The position numbers and the translations under genes were made by a program. A stretch of 64,000 nucleotides of DNA from Paenibacillus sp. 32352 (lineage in GTDB: Bacteria; Bacillota; Bacilli; Paenibacillales; NBRC-103111). Below the pieces are notes generated by a model. That model was not told the DNA's origin, did no database searches, and saw nothing but the letters and a program-made list of their open reading frames with translations. This document shows, one piece after another, positions 15,505 to 23,546 of this stretch; positions within the stretch are counted from its first letter, which is position 1; every line of letters starts with the position of its first letter. The DNA lies in NCBI RefSeq assembly GCF_002042965.1, contig NZ_MZNT01000018.1:1-64000 (forward strand). The letters are read 5' to 3'.

Positions 15505-15735
15505 TTAAAGATTGTCTTTACGGAAATAAGGCTGTACGCTTCCTACAAATTCATCTTTTTCACAGCAAGTGTACGAATGCTGATAAACCGGGTAACAGTG
15601 ATGGCGGTTAATAACCTCTATCGGGTGAATCACCTGTACCAGCTGCGGGTGATAAAAATTTCTTATGACTCTGCGAGGATCCGTTACAATCGGATCGGCA
15701 GGCGGACAACAAAAATTACGATGTGAACGACTCAT
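15505..15735 (-). CDS. cotD: CotD-like spore coat protein
   Basis: 76 aa, rich in His, Cys, Pro and Tyr. FCCPPADPIVTDPRRVIRNF, then VIHPIEVINRHHCYPVYQHS, matches the CotD family of inner spore-coat proteins. GAGGAGCTGATAAGAAA before ATG 15735 supports this start over the much longer open frame that runs to 15885. Expected to be expressed late in the mother cell; the promoter is not resolved. Confidence 0.85.
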   Translation of the reverse strand: MSRSHRNFCCPPADPIVTDPRRVIRNFYHPQLVQVIHPIEVINRHHCYPVYQHSYTCCEKDEFVGSVQPYFRKDNL

Positions 15736-15821
15736 TTTCTTATCAGCTCCTCTCTTGATCTGAGATATTATACGACATTGGCGGAGATGCGGCTTGTGCC
15801 TTTGCCTAATTGCTGATAAAC

Positions 15822-15850
15822 AAAAAAATGCAGGTACCGGGTACCTGCAC
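15822..15850 (-). terminator. intrinsic terminator of the ParM-like gene
   Basis: TGCAGGTACC (15829-15838) and GTACCTGCA (15841-15849) form a tight hairpin; the minus strand continues with seven T. Confidence 0.88.
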
Positions 15851-15891
15851 GAATGTTTGTATGAAGTTGGGTGATAGAACCACACACCCGA

Positions 15892-16983
15892 TTAAACGAA
15901 GGCGTTCTGGTTCACTTTGCTTTTGGCAAGCTTCAAGTAGCCTTGAACGTTCAACAGCTCGCTTTCGTCCATGAACCGAAGCTTCATAGGACCGGCTGCT
16001 TCGACGATATAAGGGCGCAGCGCGGCGGCTCCGCCTCCAACCACATAAAAGCATTGGATGTCAGGGTGCTTTTTCCACCGTTTCTTGATCAAATCGACAA
16101 TCTTATTTGCAGCGCGGGTAAAGTACATATCGACGATCGGCTTCATGCTGGACTGCCCTTCCCCGATACGGCGGATAAGAAAGTCGCTGCGCTTAATTCG
16201 CTGTACAAGCTTCGCGCGGCTCGGAAAGCGGTAACCGAATTGATCCTCCACGTCCCGGATAATGCTGTCCAGGTAGGTAGCCATACCGATTTGTTCTCCG
16301 GAGCTGAATTGATTATCGATGCTCATTTTATTAATGACGGGAAAATCCGTTGTCAGCGCGCCCATCTCGCAAATACCGATACAGCCGTGATACAGCTCTT
16401 CGTCTTTCACCTGCAAATTGTCATGCGTCGCCATCTGGAACAGCGCAGCCGCGCCTTCGATAGATACGATAGCCCGGCGGATCGAAACCTTGATCTTCCG
16501 GTTTTTCAGATGGGGTGTGGATAGGAAGGTAACCTCATGCTCGCCTACAAGACGATCCTCGAAGGAGGAATGATAGTACGAATAGGTACGGACCGGCAGA
16601 CCGGTCCCAATGACGTACTCGACTTCTTCCATATTATTATAGCCGGTGTTGGTTACCGATTGGCTCACGATTCCCGCATAAGCAAGCGCGGTTACCGCTA
16701 CGATCAAGGATTGATCCGAGACCGCTTTGTTATCCGTCTCCTCCAGCTCGACGCTGTCTTCATTGTCCATGGCGAGCATGCCGACAAAGTACCTTTGATT
16801 GTTTCTTGTCAGGCGCGGGCTGTGTACGACAACATCCAGTGCTTTTAGAGGAGAATCCTCCTCCTGTAAAATATGTCTTTCGTACCCTGGTGCTATAATA
16901 TTCGGAATCATTAAAGGATCACGAACGCCGTCCAGCACGACCTTGATGCTGTCGTTGCCTATATCGATTCCCGCCAATTTCAT
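15892..16983 (-). CDS. ParM/StbA-like actin-family ATPase
   Basis: 363 aa. Phosphate-1 loop AGIDIGNDSIKVVLDG (4-19), phosphate-2 region CIGICEMGALTTDF (about 213-226) and the adenosine motif YVVGGGAAALRP (about 323-334) place it in the actin/Hsp70 fold, closest in pattern to ParM/StbA plasmid-segregation filaments. No ParR-like partner gene is adjacent, and the neighbours are ordinary chromosomal genes. It may therefore be a cytoskeletal protein or a domesticated plasmid gene. It is divergent from an M23 peptidase/bactofilin pair, a second envelope-cytoskeleton locus. Confidence 0.82.
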   Translation of the reverse strand: MKLAGIDIGNDSIKVVLDGVRDPLMIPNIIAPGYERHILQEEDSPLKALDVVVHSPRLTRNNQRYFVGMLAMDNEDSVELEETDNKAVSDQSLIVAVTALAYAGIVSQSVTNTGYNNMEEVEYVIGTGLPVRTYSYYHSSFEDRLVGEHEVTFLSTPHLKNRKIKVSIRRAIVSIEGAAALFQMATHDNLQVKDEELYHGCIGICEMGALTTDFPVINKMSIDNQFSSGEQIGMATYLDSIIRDVEDQFGYRFPSRAKLVQRIKRSDFLIRRIGEGQSSMKPIVDMYFTRAANKIVDLIKKRWKKHPDIQCFYVVGGGAAALRPYIVEAAGPMKLRFMDESELLNVQGYLKLAKSKVNQNAFV

Positions 16984-17180
16984 TGTAATAAATTCCCTCC
17001 AGTCATTTTCACCTACTTATTTAGTACTATGATTCGATTACTTTCTACAAAATCCCTTCGTACTTTTGAACTATTTTCCAAGAAAAACGTAAATCTTGGA
17101 AGGTTTTTTTGAAGTTTGCGACGAATAAGATCGTATTCCATCGAATAATGTTAATTTGTGCCAAGCTAAAAGGAGAAGTC

Positions 17181-18143
17181 ATGAAGCTCAAATGGGGCAG
17201 TAAACGGTTTACTTTTGTCATTATTCCCGATGCTAATAGCGCCGTTCGCCGTTTCGAGGTACCAAAGCCACTCCCCTATATTGCCGGTGTGGGACTTATT
17301 ACCTTAGTGTCGGCTACCTTGGTCCTGTACAGTGTCCATGTCAGAACGGCTTTAGTCGCAACGGAGCTGCAAACGCGCATAGCCCATCAGGACCAGCAAT
17401 TCAACAGTGCAGTGAAGGAAAAGAACGAGACCATCGAGCAGCTGCAGGGCGAAATCATACAGCTATCGCAGCAAACGATGGAAATGAAAAGCAAGATCGA
17501 AGATATTCGCAAGCTGGAGGATGAAGTGCGCTCCCTTACTGGCTCCGTTAAATCAACCGCGTCTTCGTCGGGGACCTTCTATGCATCAGGTGCGATGGGA
17601 GGCAGCGACCACCCGGTTACAGAGGAAGAAATCAAGCAGCTTCTGGAGCAGACGAAATCGCAGCTCAGTACAATGAGCAAAGAGGTAGTAGAACTGAAGG
17701 GCAATATAGCAGACACAAAAGAGAAGGCTTTGATCGCGCAGGAGGAGCTTCGTGTAACCCCTAGCATTTGGCCTGTTGATAGTAGAACCATCACCTCCGG
17801 GTTCGGCTTGAGACAGGACCCGTTCACGACCAAGCCGAGCTTTCATAGCGGATATGATATTGCCTCGCCGGCCAATACCCCTGTACATGTAACCGCAGAT
17901 GGGGTTGTCGCTTCTACTGGAAGCGATTCCTCGCATGGAAACAACATCATCGTTATGCATTCCAAAGGATTGCAGACATGGTACATGCATTTGAATAAAA
18001 TCAATGTTCAAAAAGGCGATCGCTTAAAAAAGGGCGATGTCATTGGACTGGTAGGGTCAACCGGAAGAAGCACGGGATATCATCTGCACTATGAAGTGCT
18101 GAAAAACGGGCAGCCTATCGATCCCAAGCCTTATTTAAAATAA
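17181..18143 (+). CDS. membrane-anchored M23 metallopeptidase
   Basis: 320 aa. A short cytoplasmic start, one membrane helix (about 36-56), a coiled coil (about 65-190) and a C-terminal LytM/M23 domain. Zinc ligands are seen in FHSGYD (H and D of HxxxD) and in YHLHYEV (HxH). The enzyme probably cuts peptidoglycan cross-links from the outer membrane face. AAAGGAG at 17169-17175 chooses ATG 17181 over an in-frame upstream start at 17109. The bactofilin gene follows 33 bases later, the common M23-bactofilin operon. Confidence 0.92.
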   Translation: MKLKWGSKRFTFVIIPDANSAVRRFEVPKPLPYIAGVGLITLVSATLVLYSVHVRTALVATELQTRIAHQDQQFNSAVKEKNETIEQLQGEIIQLSQQTMEMKSKIEDIRKLEDEVRSLTGSVKSTASSSGTFYASGAMGGSDHPVTEEEIKQLLEQTKSQLSTMSKEVVELKGNIADTKEKALIAQEELRVTPSIWPVDSRTITSGFGLRQDPFTTKPSFHSGYDIASPANTPVHVTADGVVASTGSDSSHGNNIIVMHSKGLQTWYMHLNKINVQKGDRLKKGDVIGLVGSTGRSTGYHLHYEVLKNGQPIDPKPYLK

Positions 18144-18176
18144 TATAAAAACCACTGAATGGAAGAGGGCGAATTA

Positions 18177-18629
18177 ATGTTTAAAGCAAGAAAAGCCGGA
18201 CGCGATCTGCAGACGACCGATACGCTGATCGGAGAAGGGACCTTGTTTGAAGGACGTATCAAGTCGGAAGCCAGCATTCGGATTGAAGGACAAATTACCG
18301 GCGACGTCGATTGTGCCGGTGATGTGACGATCGGCGAGCATGGTGTTGTAAAGTCCAATGTGATTGCGAGGAATGTCATTCTGGCCGGTACGGTTAACGG
18401 GAATGTACTGTGTAAGGGTAAGCTGACGATCCGTGCAACCGGCAAGCTCTTCGGCAATACGACGGCGCAGTCACTAATTATCGATGAAGGCGGCATTTTC
18501 CAGGGCACCAGCAAAATGGATAACGGTACGAACTCTCAGCCGGATCGAATGGAAAAGGAGACTCAGCCGAATAACCCGTTCCAATCGGGCTTTAACAGCG
18601 GCAGCAGCGGGAATATGGCCATGATGTAA
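18177..18629 (+). CDS. bactofilin (polymer-forming cytoskeletal protein)
   Basis: 150 aa. The central beta-helical repeat region (LIGEGTLFEGRIKSEASIRI through VNGNVLCKGKLTIRATGK, about 17-105) is the DUF583/bactofilin fold, flanked by short disordered tails; the C-tail is Asn/Gly/Ser-rich. Bactofilins self-assemble into nucleotide-free filaments at the membrane and commonly scaffold an M23 hydrolase encoded next door, as here. AGAGGG before ATG 18177 favours it over ATG 18159. Confidence 0.92.
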   Translation: MFKARKAGRDLQTTDTLIGEGTLFEGRIKSEASIRIEGQITGDVDCAGDVTIGEHGVVKSNVIARNVILAGTVNGNVLCKGKLTIRATGKLFGNTTAQSLIIDEGGIFQGTSKMDNGTNSQPDRMEKETQPNNPFQSGFNSGSSGNMAMM

Positions 18630-18669
18630 CATGCAGGTTCTAAAACAATTCGGACAAAAGATCTTTGAT

Positions 18670-18688
18670 GATAATAATTCTCATTATT
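18670..18688. promoter_or_regulatory. Fur-box-like sequence
   Basis: GATAATAATTCTCATTATT matches 15 of 19 positions of the Fur consensus. A -10-like TATACT follows at 18695-18700. No plus-strand gene begins within 390 bases and the nearby minus-strand gene ends here, so its target is unclear. Confidence 0.4.
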
Positions 18689-18726
18689 ATTGGCTATACT
18701 AAGAAAGGAAACGGGAAAGAACACAA

Positions 18727-18757
18727 AAAAAGAAAGGCACCCTGGAAGGATGCCTAT
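18727..18757 (-). terminator. terminator of the DUF1540 gene
   Basis: On the minus strand AGGCATCC pairs with GGGTGCCT across four bases, followed by TTCTTTTTTT. Confidence 0.8.
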
Positions 18758-18765
18758 AGTCAAAA

Positions 18766-18921
18766 TTAAAGCTTGGATTCAAACGTCTTGCAATCCGTTT
18801 CATGAGAATCGCGGGCTTTGCTTGCTTGGTTGCTGACAACATAAATGGATGAAGCATTGCATTCATTGCCTGCGGCCCAGTACTTACAGGCGCTCACTTC
18901 GCATTTCACGTCTCTTGCCAT
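18766..18921 (-). CDS. DUF1540 domain protein
   Basis: 51 aa, Cys-rich. Translation from ATG 18921 reads MARDVKCEVSACKYWAAGNE, continuing with Cys and ending FESKL. The spacing of four Cys (VKC, SAC, NEC, TDC) matches DUF1540, a small Firmicute family often encoded in spore formers with no established function; metal binding is probable from the Cys pattern. AAGGGGGGTG lies seven bases before the start and a terminator follows. Confidence 0.85.
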   Translation of the reverse strand: MARDVKCEVSACKYWAAGNECNASSIYVVSNQASKARDSHETDCKTFESKL

Positions 18922-19091
18922 AGCATTTCACCCCCCTTCCTCACTAGGATGGTCAAGGGGGCTGCTTTTTTATACCCAGGTCCGGTTTATGCAGCCGGAC
19001 TTTTTTTGTTCTTGAGCTGGTAAAAACGGATAATTGTCGCTGCCTTCAGGAACAATACCTATCGAAACATAAGGATATGGAGGCGCTGCAG

Positions 19092-19388
19092 ATGATCATT
19101 GTTCACGCTGCTATGAAGGTAAACCCCGCAAAGGAAGTGGAGTTTCTGCAAGAGATCCAATCGCTTATCACTGCATCACGACAGGAAAGCGGGAATCTAT
19201 CGTATCATCTGTATAAAGATACCGAAGAAGAACATTCCTTTATCATGATTGAAATATGGAAGGACCAGGAAGCCGTGATGCATCATAATGCCAGCGAGCA
19301 TTTTACGTCATTTGTCGGTACGGCCAAGCAATATTTAACGTCACCTCTGGACATCAAGGCTTTTAACGGAGAGCCCATAAAGGGATAA
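19092..19388 (+). CDS. antibiotic-biosynthesis-monooxygenase (ABM) family protein
   Basis: 98 aa, dimeric ferredoxin-like fold. IIVHAAMKVNPAKEVEFLQE, SGNLSYHLYKDTEEEHSFIM and WKDQEAVMHHNASEHF match YgiN-like putative quinol monooxygenases. The substrate is unknown. GGAGG at 19079-19083 chooses ATG 19092 over ATG 19077. Confidence 0.85.
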   Translation: MIIVHAAMKVNPAKEVEFLQEIQSLITASRQESGNLSYHLYKDTEEEHSFIMIEIWKDQEAVMHHNASEHFTSFVGTAKQYLTSPLDIKAFNGEPIKG

Positions 19389-19410
19389 TGATATCTAGGT
19401 AGATTGAAGT

Positions 19411-19455
19411 AAAAAAAAGAGAAAAGCATCCGCCTGGATTCCGGGGCCGATGCTT
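19411..19455. terminator. convergent terminator
   Basis: AAGCATC (19424-19430) pairs with GATGCTT (19449-19455). The minus strand has a long T run after it, so it mainly serves the RHH-methyltransferase gene. Confidence 0.7.
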
Positions 19456-19524
19456 ATATTTATTTACTGGTTACGATTGAACGCCTTCTTGATTATTGAA
19501 TCACTCCCTCGCTCTTTGCTTCCG

Positions 19525-20406
19525 TTAAACGGCCGTATACGAGACATACCAGAAGCTCCCGCCGACAAAGATCCGGAGATCGGCCGCATAAGGCTTGAAT
19601 ATATCGCTCAGCTCGTTGTAGTCATAATAGTTTTTGAGCACTTCATGCTTGGAGCCATCCGCCAGCTCTCTTAGCTTATACGTGTCCTCGCTATGCTCCT
19701 TAACGATCAGCTCGCCGCCTCTTCCGGGAACATACACGTTGTCCGCCATGAAGATTTCGGCCCCCGGAGCGAGCTTCCGATGGAACCCTGTTAAAAACTG
19801 ATCGATTTTGTTCTTCGGCACATGCGAAAACCAGAAGTTCGCCAGCCCGAAATCAAATTGCCCCTCAATAGGCTCCAAATGATAGGCGTCGCCTTCCAGG
19901 AATGTGACTTTGCCGGAAGGCAGGTGCTTGGCTCTGGCAATCTGAATGACCTCCGGACGAATGTCGACGCCTACCAATCTTTCGGCCGATTCAGCTATGA
20001 CTTGAGACCAATAGCCGGTTCCGCAGGCGATCTCCAGAACGCTTCGATCCTTGGTCAGAGACGCAAGGGTTGAACGAAGCAGGGCAAGCTCCTGCTGATA
20101 ATTCGGATCGTCCCTTCGGTAGATACGTTCATACTCATCGGCCCTTGCGCCGTAATAGTCCCGCATCTTGGTGTCGTCCGCTTTTGCGGCTGCGAGCTTA
20201 TCGGCCCATGTCTCACTGCGCTTGGACGACACGAGATCGCCAAAGATGCTGCCTCCGTAGGATTGATAGTTGGACAGCAGGCCGTGTGTTGCCATAACGA
20301 TAAGCTGTGTCATGGATAGTCCCGTATCGTTGGCCATAGCTTCCAACTCCGATTTCACCTTGTCAGGCAAGTATACGGAAAGCCGTTTGGTTTTATCCTC
20401 TGCCAT
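19525..20406 (-). CDS. ribbon-helix-helix / SAM methyltransferase fusion
   Basis: 293 aa with two domains. Residues 6-48 look like a ribbon-helix-helix DNA-binding domain (KRLSVYLPDKVKSELEAMAN, then TGLSMTQLIVMATHGLL). Residues about 80-293 form a class I methyltransferase: motif I VLEIACGTGYWSQVIAE (about 123-139), acidic VGVDIRPEV, and DFGLANFWFSHVP. The fusion suggests a methyltransferase that is also its own repressor; two palindromes overlap its promoter (20437-20477). GGGAGG precedes ATG 20406. The methyl acceptor is unknown. Confidence 0.85.
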   Translation of the reverse strand: MAEDKTKRLSVYLPDKVKSELEAMANDTGLSMTQLIVMATHGLLSNYQSYGGSIFGDLVSSKRSETWADKLAAAKADDTKMRDYYGARADEYERIYRRDDPNYQQELALLRSTLASLTKDRSVLEIACGTGYWSQVIAESAERLVGVDIRPEVIQIARAKHLPSGKVTFLEGDAYHLEPIEGQFDFGLANFWFSHVPKNKIDQFLTGFHRKLAPGAEIFMADNVYVPGRGGELIVKEHSEDTYKLRELADGSKHEVLKNYYDYNELSDIFKPYAADLRIFVGGSFWYVSYTAV

Positions 20407-20436
20407 TGTTCAACCTCCCTTAATCTTCAAAATAAA

Positions 20437-20477
20437 ATAACATAAAATATATGTTATTACAACATAAACTTTATGTT
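20437..20477. promoter_or_regulatory. tandem palindromes, putative RHH operator
   Basis: Dyad 1 (20437-20457) has arms ATAACATA/TATGTTAT around five bases; dyad 2 (20461-20477), AACATAAACTTTATGTT, is a perfect 8+1+8 palindrome. Both use the half-site AACATAA. They lie 30-70 bases upstream of the RHH-methyltransferase gene, overlapping its likely promoter. RHH repressors typically bind tandem operators, so autoregulation is likely. Confidence 0.65.
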
Positions 20478-20524
20478 ATTTATTCTGATTCATCAATTCG
20501 GAAGACGCCGGCAGGATCTCCATT

Positions 20525-20785
20525 TCAATCAGCTGCTTCATCATTTTCGAGCTGCTGTGGCTGCTTCGAATCATTAGGATTCATCCCCGGGTTAGTCTGC
20601 TTATCCATCTTCTCCAGTATTTTTCGCAAAGTCGTATTAATGTTTAATAACGCCATGAAAACGAAGCCCAGCATAATAAAAGTAATGATTTCACCTGTAT
20701 AAACAGATACACACGCCAGGAAAATAGCATAAAGCACATACATGACATTGTTGTACTCCTTTCGGAGGAAATTCAAGATCGGCAC
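20525..20785 (-). CDS. small membrane protein of unknown function
   Basis: 86 aa. Two hydrophobic segments (about 14-30 and 33-48) are followed by a charged, Gln/Asn-rich tail (TLRKILEKMDKQTNPGMNPN). No family recognised. AAAGGATGT precedes ATG 20785. It is monocistronic between the RHH-methyltransferase operator and the alkaline phosphatase gene. Confidence is moderate that the frame is real, because of the ribosome site and membrane topology. Confidence 0.65.
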   Translation of the reverse strand: MPILNFLRKEYNNVMYVLYAIFLACVSVYTGEIITFIMLGFVFMALLNINTTLRKILEKMDKQTNPGMNPNDSKQPQQLENDEAAD

Positions 20786-20848
20786 ATCCTTTCAATGATA
20801 ATTTGGTTTATTTTACCATACACATTGGACTGACTTCACTAAAGGTTT

Positions 20849-20876
20849 GTTTACGTTCGTTTAACATTATTCGTGA
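20849..20876 (+). promoter_or_regulatory. possible Pho box
   Basis: GTTTAC, TTTAAC and TCGTGA lie at 11-bp steps, resembling the TTAACA direct repeats bound by PhoP in Bacillus. The -10 TATAAT (20929-20934) lacks a good -35, as expected for activation. The distance to the promoter is larger than usual, so the assignment is tentative. Confidence 0.35.
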
Positions 20877-20984
20877 ATTTTGATATGCGGAAAACATTTC
20901 TTCTCATTCCAGCAAATCTTTCCTTCCTATAATGAACCATGTATTCATCGAACATTTTGAATCGTATAAACGGAGGGGAATTTT

Positions 20985-22712
20985 TTGAAAAAGGTGTTCA
21001 AGCAAATAGTCGTATCCGGAATGGCGCTATCCCTGCTTCCGGCATTAACCGTAGGCTCAGCTTTTGCTGCTGACACGGCTGCTCCTGCTCAAGCGGCCAA
21101 ATCGAAAAATGTTATCGTTTTGATCGGCGATGGAATGGGTCCTGCCCAAGTATCGGCGGCTAGAGATTATTCCCGTCACTTTTTGAACAAAAATCATTTG
21201 GAGCTGGACTCCTACTTCGTGGGTCAAGCCACCACATATGCAGACCGCGGTGAAGACGGCGGCGTGATGGTGTCCGGAGAGGTTACGGACTCGGCATCGG
21301 CCGGTACCGCCTTTGCTACGGGACATAAAACCTATAACGCGGGGATCAGCGTATCGAATGAAGACGTCTCCAAGCCTTTCGCTTCCGTTATCGAGGCTTC
21401 GGAGAAGGTCGGAAAGTCGACCGGTCTGGTGACAACCGCAAGAATTACCCATGCTACTCCTGCGGTGTACGCTTCCCACGTAAGAAATAGAGATAATGAG
21501 AGCGCCATTGCTTCTCAATATTTGACGGACCAAGAAGTGGATGTGCTGTTCGGCGGCGGTAAGCAGTTTTTCCTGAGTAAGGAAGAGAAGGGCAAGCGTA
21601 CGGACAAAACGATCATCCCGGACTTCGAGGCGAAGGGCTATAAAGTCGTGTATGACAAGCAGGGCCTGGAAGGTCTGAACGCCAAGGACGGCAAAGCGCT
21701 CGGCCTGTTCGGCAATTCCCATGTCGACTATGTGCTCGACCGCAATGAGTCGGTACCTAGCTTGGCAGATATGGCTTCCAAAGCGATCGAGATTTTATCC
21801 CAAAACCCTAAGGGCTTCACGATGATGATCGAGGGGGGACGGATCGACCATGCCGGTCATGCGAACGATCTTCCGTCTGTCGTGCAGGAAGCGCTGGATT
21901 TTGACGCAGCGGTTAAGGTTGCTATGGATTTCGCGAAAAAAGACGGCAACACTTCCGTTGTGATCACGGCTGACCATGAAACCGGCGGATTGTCCCTATC
22001 CCGTGACGGTGTATATGAAATTAATGTAGATGCATGGAATAAGGAAAAGCAATCGTCCGAAGTGTTCGCACCTAAGCTGAAAGCAGCCAAAAGCATCGAA
22101 GAAATTAAACAACTGGTATTCGAAAACACGGGCTTTAACGATTTGACCGATGAAGAGGCGGCTTACATCATGGCTGGCGACGGTACCTCCTACGCTCAAG
22201 AAGGAGCATACAATGCGGTCATGGCTAAAAGATTCATGGTCGGCTTTACCGGTCACGGCCACTCTGCAGTAGACGTTGGCGTATGGGCCTACGGACCGAT
22301 TGCCGATATGGTAAAAGGCCAAATCGACAATACGGACATCGCGAAGGCGGTTGCCAAGGTAGCTAACGTGGACATTGACGGAACTACGACCGAGATGCAG
22401 GCTCAATACGTATACCCTAAGTTTAAAGTTACCCGTGACAATACGGTGCTGTATCCGGCTAGAGCGTTGTCCGAAGCATTGGGCGTCAACGTATCCTGGG
22501 ATGAAGCGTCCAAATCGGTCGTGCTGACCAAAGACGCTAACAAGGTCTCCATCAATGTAGAAACATTGGAAACAGCTAGCAACGGTTCGGCAAGCAGCTT
22601 CAAGGCCAATATGGATAACGGACTGCTGTGGCTGTCTCTGGATGCATTCCAGCAATTAACGGGCAAGCAGCTGACTTGGGACGCTTTGTCCGAGCGCATC
22701 AGCTTGAAGTAA
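20985..22712 (+). CDS. secreted alkaline phosphatase with C-terminal stalk-like domain
   Basis: 575 aa. Signal peptide of about 28 residues ends at SAFA. The alkaline phosphatase domain (about 40-460) shows VIVLIGDGMGPAQ (metal Asp), the nucleophile Ser in VTDSASAGTAFATG, IEGGRIDHAGH and TADHETGG (zinc ligands), and FTGHGHSAVDV. The last about 105 residues (YVYPKFKVTRDNTVLYPARA onward) resemble the copper-amine-oxidase N-terminal domain used as an accessory or wall module in Paenibacillus. It frees phosphate from esters outside the cell. TTG start with GGAGGGG at 20972-20978. Confidence 0.93.
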   Translation: MKKVFKQIVVSGMALSLLPALTVGSAFAADTAAPAQAAKSKNVIVLIGDGMGPAQVSAARDYSRHFLNKNHLELDSYFVGQATTYADRGEDGGVMVSGEVTDSASAGTAFATGHKTYNAGISVSNEDVSKPFASVIEASEKVGKSTGLVTTARITHATPAVYASHVRNRDNESAIASQYLTDQEVDVLFGGGKQFFLSKEEKGKRTDKTIIPDFEAKGYKVVYDKQGLEGLNAKDGKALGLFGNSHVDYVLDRNESVPSLADMASKAIEILSQNPKGFTMMIEGGRIDHAGHANDLPSVVQEALDFDAAVKVAMDFAKKDGNTSVVITADHETGGLSLSRDGVYEINVDAWNKEKQSSEVFAPKLKAAKSIEEIKQLVFENTGFNDLTDEEAAYIMAGDGTSYAQEGAYNAVMAKRFMVGFTGHGHSAVDVGVWAYGPIADMVKGQIDNTDIAKAVAKVANVDIDGTTTEMQAQYVYPKFKVTRDNTVLYPARALSEALGVNVSWDEASKSVVLTKDANKVSINVETLETASNGSASSFKANMDNGLLWLSLDAFQQLTGKQLTWDALSERISLK

Positions 22713-22730
22713 TTATGGTTGTGGAGGATA

Positions 22731-22759
22731 GGCAGGGGACCCGTTTCCCCTGCCTATTT
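22731..22759 (+). terminator. intrinsic terminator after the phosphatase gene
   Basis: GGCAGGGGA (22731-22739) pairs with TTCCCCTGCC (22745-22754), followed by TATTTT. Confidence 0.85.
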
Positions 22760-22811
22760 TACCCTATAGGGGAAGCTTAGCTTCAATACAGTAAAGGGGT
22801 TGAAGGTCCAG

Positions 22812-23546
22812 ATGATCACTTTGACGAATGTGCGTAAATCTTTTCTTTTGGACGGAGTGGAATCTCCTATTTTGCATATTCCTCATTGGTTCGTGGATAA
22901 AGGCCAGCGAATCGCGCTAATCGGCCCGAGCGGCAGCGGCAAGAGCACCTTGCTGCATTTGCTGGGGGGCGTTCTTGCTCCGGACAGCGGGGAAATGACT
23001 ATAGCCAGTCACCCTCTGCACCGGTATTCCGAAGCGCAAAGGGACCAGTACCGGGCCAAGCAGGTAGGGTATATTTTTCAAGACTTTCATCTCATTTCAT
23101 CTCTGACCGCGAAGCAAAATGTGGAGCTGGTGCTGCCGAGGGAGTGGAGCAAGCAGGAGCGGGAGTCCCAGGTGAACGACTGGTTTGAGAGAGTGGGCTT
23201 ATCTCACAGGAAGCAGCATTTGCCCTCCCAGCTGTCCAGAGGCCAGCAGCAGCGGGTGGCGATCATCCGTGCATTGATTCATCGGCCTCCTTTTATATTG
23301 GCGGATGAGCCGACAGGAAGCCTGGACTGGGAAGCGGCCGGCTCCATCATGCAGCTGCTGCTGTCCTTATGCGAGGAGGAAGAGTCAACGCTCGTGACGG
23401 TGACGCATGATTTGCACTTGGCAGAGCTGTACCCGGTTCAGGTCCATATGGGCGAAATCAATATGCTGCTTCGTCCCGGACAGGGACGGCCGTTCAATGG
23501 GGAAGGAGGGGAGCCGATTGAGTCTGCTTCACTTGCTATGGCGTAA
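22812..23546 (+). CDS. ABC transporter ATPase (LolD/MacB type)
   Basis: 244 aa. Walker A GPSGSGKST (about 39-47), Q-loop YIFQDFHL, signature LSRGQQQRVAI (about 142-152), Walker B FILADEPTGSLDWE, and H-loop VTVTHD. It powers the FtsX-like permease encoded next; the two genes overlap by 29 bases. TTG 22800 is in frame, but GAAGG fits ATG 22812. MacB/LolD-type systems move substrates at the membrane surface or transduce mechanical force and usually do not pump through a channel. Confidence 0.9.
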   Translation: MITLTNVRKSFLLDGVESPILHIPHWFVDKGQRIALIGPSGSGKSTLLHLLGGVLAPDSGEMTIASHPLHRYSEAQRDQYRAKQVGYIFQDFHLISSLTAKQNVELVLPREWSKQERESQVNDWFERVGLSHRKQHLPSQLSRGQQQRVAIIRALIHRPPFILADEPTGSLDWEAAGSIMQLLLSLCEEEESTLVTVTHDLHLAELYPVQVHMGEINMLLRPGQGRPFNGEGGEPIESASLAMA

